Shown here: positions 6,230 to 9,343 of the stretch, in pieces | Numbering within the stretch: the first letter of the stretch is position 1 | Layout: every line of letters starts with the position of its first letter | NCBI GenBank assembly: GCA_027489295.1 | Contig: JAIYAA010000318.1 | Span: 1 to 9,343, forward strand | DNA: 9,343 nucleotides | Direction of reading: 5' to 3' | Origin: Sphingomonadales bacterium | Lineage (GTDB): Bacteria; Pseudomonadota; Alphaproteobacteria; Sphingomonadales; Sphingomonadaceae | Notes under the pieces: model-generated | The model's database searches: none | What the model was told of the DNA's origin: nothing | What the model saw: only the letters and a program-made list of their open reading frames with translations | Made by a program: the position numbers and the translations under genes

Positions 6230-7018
6230 ATGACGCAAATTCCTGCAGTCCTGATTACCGGCGCCTCCACCGGCATCGGCGCCAGCTATGCCGAGCGCTT
6301 TGCCCGCCGCGGCCACGACATCGTGCTGGTGGCGCGGGACGCAGCGCGGATGGAGGCGCTCGCCAGCCGTCTGCGCCACGAAACCGGCGTCACGATCGAC
6401 CTGCTGCCGGCCGATCTCACCCAGTCGACGGATCTTGCCGCGGTTGAGGCCAGGCTGCGCGACGATGCGCGCATCGGGATCCTGGTCAACAATGCCGGAA
6501 CGGCGATCGGCGGGAACTTCCTCGACCAGGACGTCGATGCGATGACCCGGCTCGTCGCGCTCAATGCGACCGCGCTCGTTCGGCTGTCCCGCGCCATTGC
6601 CCCGCGTCTAGCCGCAGCCGGCGAGGGCGCGATCGTCAACATCGGCTCGGTCGTCGGCGTCGCGCCCGAATTCGGCATGACCGTGTACGGCGCGACCAAG
6701 GCGTTCGTGCAGTTCCTGTCGCAGGGCCTCGCGCAGGAGCTGGGGCCGAAGGGCGTCTATGTCCAGGCGGTGCTGCCGGCCACGACCCGGACCGAGATCT
6801 GGGACCATGTCGGCGCCGACGTCAATGCGATGAGCAATGTCATGGAAGTGGGCGATCTGGTGGATGCCGCGCTGGTCGGCTTCGACCGCCGCGAACCGGT
6901 GACGATCCCGCCGCTGCACGATGCCGGCCAGTGGGAAGCCTTTGATGGCGCGCGCAAGGCCATGCTCGGCAACATCGTCAACGCACTGCCCGCCGAACGG
7001 TATCGCACGCCCGCCTGA
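6230..7018 (+). CDS. Short-chain dehydrogenase/reductase (SDR), first of two
   Basis: A 262-residue classical SDR. The Rossmann glycine motif TGASTGIG is at 10-17. Arg36 at the end of the second strand suggests a preference for NADPH. NNAG is at 87-90, Asn112 in the LNAT segment, the catalytic Ser140 in NIGSVVG, and the YGATK motif supplies Tyr153 and Lys157, so the active-site tetrad is complete. It should reduce a carbonyl or oxidise an alcohol; the substrate cannot be inferred. The ATG at 6230 has only a modest purine-rich ribosome site (AGAAAGAG). It is the first gene of the TetR-controlled operon and is separated from the next SDR gene by 99 bases that include a GC-rich hairpin just after its stop. 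Confidence 0.92.
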   Translation: MTQIPAVLITGASTGIGASYAERFARRGHDIVLVARDAARMEALASRLRHETGVTIDLLPADLTQSTDLAAVEARLRDDARIGILVNNAGTAIGGNFLDQDVDAMTRLVALNATALVRLSRAIAPRLAAAGEGAIVNIGSVVGVAPEFGMTVYGATKAFVQFLSQGLAQELGPKGVYVQAVLPATTRTEIWDHVGADVNAMSNVMEVGDLVDAALVGFDRREPVTIPPLHDAGQWEAFDGARKAMLGNIVNALPAERYRTPA

Positions 7019-7021
7019 GCG

Positions 7022-7041
7022 CCGCGGGGCGCGCCCCCCGG
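7022..7041 (+). other. GC-rich hairpin between the two SDR genes
   Basis: CCG (7022-7024) and GGGG (7026-7029) pair with CCCC (7034-7037) and CGG (7039-7041), with one C-C mismatch and a CGCG loop. It begins three bases after the stop of the first SDR gene. With no T-run it may be an RNA processing or partial termination point that lowers expression of the downstream genes. Confidence 0.35.
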
Positions 7042-7117
7042 ATACGCCCGTCATCCGCATCCCCTCACCATCAACCGCAGCGCGGCCGATGCCGCACACG
7101 AAATCGAGACCAAAGCC

Positions 7118-7942
7118 ATGGCGACCTCTGCATCCAGAGCATCGAAGACAGCATTCGTGACCGGCGCCTCCAGCGGCATCGGCCAGGCGGCGGCACTGGC
7201 GCTGCGCCGCGCAGGCTACCGGGTGATCGGCACGAGCCGCAAGGCAGCGGCCGACGAGATCCGCGACGGCATCCGGATGATCGCGTGCGACGTGACGTCC
7301 GACGCCTCGGTTGCCGCCGCCGTGGCATCGGCGCATGCCGAACTCGGCCACATCGACCTGCTGGTCAACAATGCCGGCTATGCCATTTCCGGCGCGGCCG
7401 AGGAGAGCTCGATCAAGCAGGTCCGCGCCTTGTTCGACACCAACTATCTGGGCGTCCTCCGGGTGACGAACGCGGTGCTGCCGATCATGCGCCGCCAGGG
7501 CAGCGGGCGGATCCTGAATATCGGCTCAGTCGTGGGGCTGATCCCCGGGCCCTTCGGCGCCCATTACGCGGCAACCAAGCACGCGCTCGAAGGCTATTCC
7601 GAATCGCTCGACCATGAGGTGCGGCCGTTCGGCATTCGCGTCGCCGTGATCGAGCCATGGGCGACGAAGACATCCATCGAGGCCAATTCGCCGCGCGGCG
7701 ACCGGCCCGTCGCGGACTATAGCGAGACGTTCGCCCGCTACCAGGCCGCGTTCAACGCCGCCATGGCAAGCGGCGATACCGCGGAGGCCGTCGCCGAAAC
7801 CATCGTCGCCGCTGCAGGGGCCCGGAAACCGCAGCTGCGCTACCCCGCCGGCAAGGCGGCGCGACAAACGGCCTTTGCCCGCCGCTTCCTGCCGCGCGCG
7901 CTGTTCGATCGTACCTTGCGCAAGCAGTTCAACATCGCCTGA
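7118..7942 (+). CDS. Short-chain dehydrogenase/reductase (SDR), second of two
   Basis: A 274-residue classical SDR. TGASSGIG at 15-22 binds the cofactor, Arg41 in GTSRK favours NADPH, CDVTSD is at 57-62, NNAG at 84-87 and Asn109 in DTNYLG. Ser137 in NIGSVVG with Tyr150 and Lys154 in HYAATK completes the active site. The C-terminal third, after IEPWATKTSIE, is longer than in the first SDR and ends with a basic RFLPRALFDRTLRKQF segment, as in SDRs annotated generally as oxidoreductases. The two tandem SDRs share only the family motifs, so they are probably not a recent duplication. The ribosome site before the ATG at 7118 is weak. The next 58 codons after its stop are open in the same frame and encode a hydrolase remnant. 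Confidence 0.92.
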   Translation: MATSASRASKTAFVTGASSGIGQAAALALRRAGYRVIGTSRKAAADEIRDGIRMIACDVTSDASVAAAVASAHAELGHIDLLVNNAGYAISGAAEESSIKQVRALFDTNYLGVLRVTNAVLPIMRRQGSGRILNIGSVVGLIPGPFGAHYAATKHALEGYSESLDHEVRPFGIRVAVIEPWATKTSIEANSPRGDRPVADYSETFARYQAAFNAAMASGDTAEAVAETIVAAAGARKPQLRYPAGKAARQTAFARRFLPRALFDRTLRKQFNIA

Positions 7943-7975
7943 AGTCCCTATCCTATCCGCCCTTCACCCGCGCGC

Positions 7976-8116
7976 TTTCCTGCGTCAGCTTGCCGCGATC
8001 TGGCGCGGCGCATTCCGAATACCGAACTGGTGCTGTACCCCGATGCCGGCCATGGCGGCATCTTCCAGTATCATGACGCGTTCGTTTCGAGAGCCCTGGC
8101 TTTCCTCGCGGACTGA
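7976..8116 (+). pseudogene. 3' remnant of an alpha/beta hydrolase gene
   Basis: Translation in the frame of the upstream SDR, after its stop, gives RDLARRIPNTELVLYPDAGH from 7994, then GGIFQYHDAFVSRALAFLAD and a stop at 8114-8116. This is the usual C-terminus of alpha/beta hydrolases: the last strand, the catalytic histidine in DAGHGG, and the closing helix. There is no start codon or ribosome site, and the nucleophile (GxSxG) and acid regions are absent, so most of the gene has been lost. The boundary of the homology upstream is uncertain; the residues between 7943 and about 7975 look random. Homologous operons would be expected to carry the full hydrolase between the second SDR and the reductase. 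Identification is from motif recognition only. Confidence 0.75.
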
Positions 8117-8146
8117 CGGGCCCTCCTTCCCCGCTGGAGACCACAC

Positions 8147-9148
8147 GTGAAAGCCTTTGTCGTCGACGCATACAAGAAGAACGGCCCGCTGCGTCTGGCC
8201 GACATGCCCGAACCCGTGATCGGCGCCGACGACGTGCTGGTTGGCATTCACGCCACCGCGATCAACCTGCTCGATTCGAAGGTGCGCGACGGCGAATTCA
8301 AACTGTTCCTGCCCTATCGCCCGCCCTTCATTCTGGGGCATGACCTGGCCGGAACGGTGCTCCGCACCGGCGAAAAGGTGCGGACGTTCAAGCCCGGCGA
8401 CGAAGTCTATGCCCGCCCGCGGGACGGCAGGGCCGGCACCTTCGCGGAAAGGATCGCGGTCGCCGCGTCGGACCTCGCTCTGAAACCGGCGACCCTCTCG
8501 ATGGAACAGGCTGCATCGATCCCGCTCGTCGGCCTCACCGCCTGGCAGGCGCTGGTCGAGCTGGGCAAGGTGAAGCCCGGCCAGAAGGTATTCATCCAGG
8601 CAGGTTCGGGCGGTGTCGGCACCTTTGCCATCCAGCTGGCAAAGCATCTCGGCGCCACCGTCGCAACCACCACCAGCGCGGCCAATGCCGAACTGGTCCG
8701 GAGCCTCGGCGCGGACGTGGTGATCGATTACAAGACACAGGATTTCGAGGAGCTTCTGTCCGGCTACGACCTCGTGCTCAACAGCCAGGATGCCAAGACG
8801 CTGGCAAAGTCCCTCAACGTGCTGAAGCCGGGCGGAAAGCTGATCTCCATTTCCGGTCCGCCGGACGTTCGCTTCGCCAAATCCCTGGGGCTGAACCCGG
8901 TGCTGCGCTTCGTGATGCGGATGCTGAGCCGGGGCATCGTGAAAAAGGCTAGGCGCCGGGGCGTCGATTATGCCTTTCTGTTCATGCGGGCCGATGGCCG
9001 ACAATTGGCGGAGATCGCCACGCTGATAGATGCAGGCGTGATCCGGCCGGTCGTCGACAAGGTCTACCCCTTCGCGCAGACGGCGGATGCCCTTGCCTAT
9101 GTCGAAACCGGGCGGGCCAAGGGAAAGATTGTCGTCACGGGTTTGTGA
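8147..9148 (+). CDS. NADP-dependent oxidoreductase, zinc-free medium-chain (quinone oxidoreductase-like)
   Basis: A 333-residue medium-chain dehydrogenase/reductase. The N-terminal GroES-like domain has INLLDSKVRDG (39-49), the ILGHDLAGTV segment (62-71) and KPGDEVYAR (82-90). The Rossmann domain begins near residue 120, with AGSGGVGTFAIQLAKHLGA at 152-170 as the nucleotide-binding loop, and LKPGGKLISISG further on. The cysteines that bind zinc in alcohol dehydrogenases are missing, placing it with quinone oxidoreductases, enoyl reductases and related NADPH reductases of enones. The start is GTG at 8147 with GGAGA six bases upstream. It follows the hydrolase remnant by 30 bases and is the last intact gene of the TetR-controlled unit. 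A perfect hairpin begins 18 bases after its stop. Exact substrate unknown. Confidence 0.92.
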   Translation: MKAFVVDAYKKNGPLRLADMPEPVIGADDVLVGIHATAINLLDSKVRDGEFKLFLPYRPPFILGHDLAGTVLRTGEKVRTFKPGDEVYARPRDGRAGTFAERIAVAASDLALKPATLSMEQAASIPLVGLTAWQALVELGKVKPGQKVFIQAGSGGVGTFAIQLAKHLGATVATTTSAANAELVRSLGADVVIDYKTQDFEELLSGYDLVLNSQDAKTLAKSLNVLKPGGKLISISGPPDVRFAKSLGLNPVLRFVMRMLSRGIVKKARRRGVDYAFLFMRADGRQLAEIATLIDAGVIRPVVDKVYPFAQTADALAYVETGRAKGKIVVTGL

Positions 9149-9166
9149 CGGGGCGCGGGGCCGTCT

Positions 9167-9192
9167 TGGGAGTGCGTTGCCACGCACTCCCA
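9167..9192. terminator. Perfect 11-bp terminator-like hairpin
   Basis: TGGGAGTGCGT (9167-9177), loop TGCC (9178-9181), ACGCACTCCCA (9182-9192). The stem has no mismatch and starts 18 bases after the reductase stop. There is no T-run in either direction, as with the other hairpins in this window. It may act in both directions if a gene enters from the right. Confidence 0.65.
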
Positions 9193-9343
9193 CGCGGTAT
9201 CGATGGTCAGGCCAGCACCGTCTCCACCGCAGCAGGGAACGCGGCCATTTCGCTGCCCGATCCGATCGTCACGCGCGAGACGGTGGGCCAGATCGATCAG
9301 TTGCGCCCTTGATCAACGTGCTGCGCAGAGCAACGGGGTCGTA
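9193..9343. other. Unassigned right edge, possible gene fragment
   Basis: A minus-strand frame open from 9296 to a stop at 9207-9209 reads VTIGSGSEMAAFPAAVETVL near its end, which looks like a protein C-terminus convergent with the reductase operon. It is closed upstream by a stop at 9297-9299, so a frameshift or decay would be needed. A plus-strand frame ending near 9312 also looks protein-like (LPDPIVTRETVGQIDQLRP). I cannot recognise a family or choose between strands; the region is cut by the window edge. Confidence 0.25.

Noticed and set aside
6230..7942. Recent tandem duplication of the two SDR genes
   Set aside because: Beyond the cofactor and active-site motifs the two proteins differ throughout, including length and C-terminus, so an old divergence or independent recruitment is more likely.
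7985..9193. Long open frame on the minus strand opposite the reductase gene
   Set aside because: It is antisense to a reductase with clear motifs and a good ribosome site, and its product shows no recognisable fold or motif.
1..9343. CRISPR array, tRNA or rRNA gene, insertion sequence, integrase or phage gene
   Set aside because: I saw no regularly spaced repeats, no cloverleaf, no transposase or integrase motifs, and no terminal repeats bounding an open frame of that kind.

Overview
The window looks like chromosomal DNA from a high-GC alphaproteobacterium, most likely a sphingomonad (Sphingomonas, Sphingobium or Novosphingobium type). This rests on coding GC of roughly two thirds, the codon usage, and the enzyme families present. 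Genus is an inference, because no rRNA or other marker gene is present. I saw no tRNA, rRNA, CRISPR array, transposase or phage gene.

Region 1 (1-507) has no convincing gene. It holds several dyads: a large inverted repeat at 10-66, a GGGG/CCCC palindrome cluster near 154-182, and a GTGCCAA/TTGGCAC dyad at 296-333. Region 2 (508-4334) is a divergent pair of two-gene units. A LysR-type regulator and a glutathione S-transferase read left. A coniferyl-aldehyde-type aldehyde dehydrogenase and a DJ-1/PfpI (Hsp31-type) protein read right, ending in a strong hairpin. The roughly 100-base gap between the two units carries two AT-rich or symmetrical dyads suitable for LysR binding. The enzymes suggest aldehyde oxidation, glutathione conjugation and dicarbonyl or glycation repair, so reactive-aldehyde handling is a reasonable joint role.

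Region 3 (4335-5572) is non-coding sequence plus one orphan gene of unknown function. That gene is read left and has clearly lower GC (about 54% by hand count) than its neighbours.

Region 4 (5573-9192) is a second regulated unit. A TetR-family repressor is divergent from two short-chain dehydrogenases, a 3' remnant of an alpha/beta hydrolase gene, and a zinc-free medium-chain (quinone oxidoreductase-like) reductase, closed by an 11-bp perfect hairpin. The divergent promoter has a perfect TTGACA -35 box and two related operator-like dyads, one lying between the -35 and -10 boxes. This resembles TetR-controlled enone, quinone or aldehyde detoxification operons. The last 150 bases contain open stretches on both strands that I could not assign.

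Overall this is an accessory metabolic and stress region with two adjacent regulated oxidoreductase modules. I did not find an obviously new defence or mobile system. The best leads are the hydrolase remnant, the low-GC orphan gene and the tandem TetR operators.
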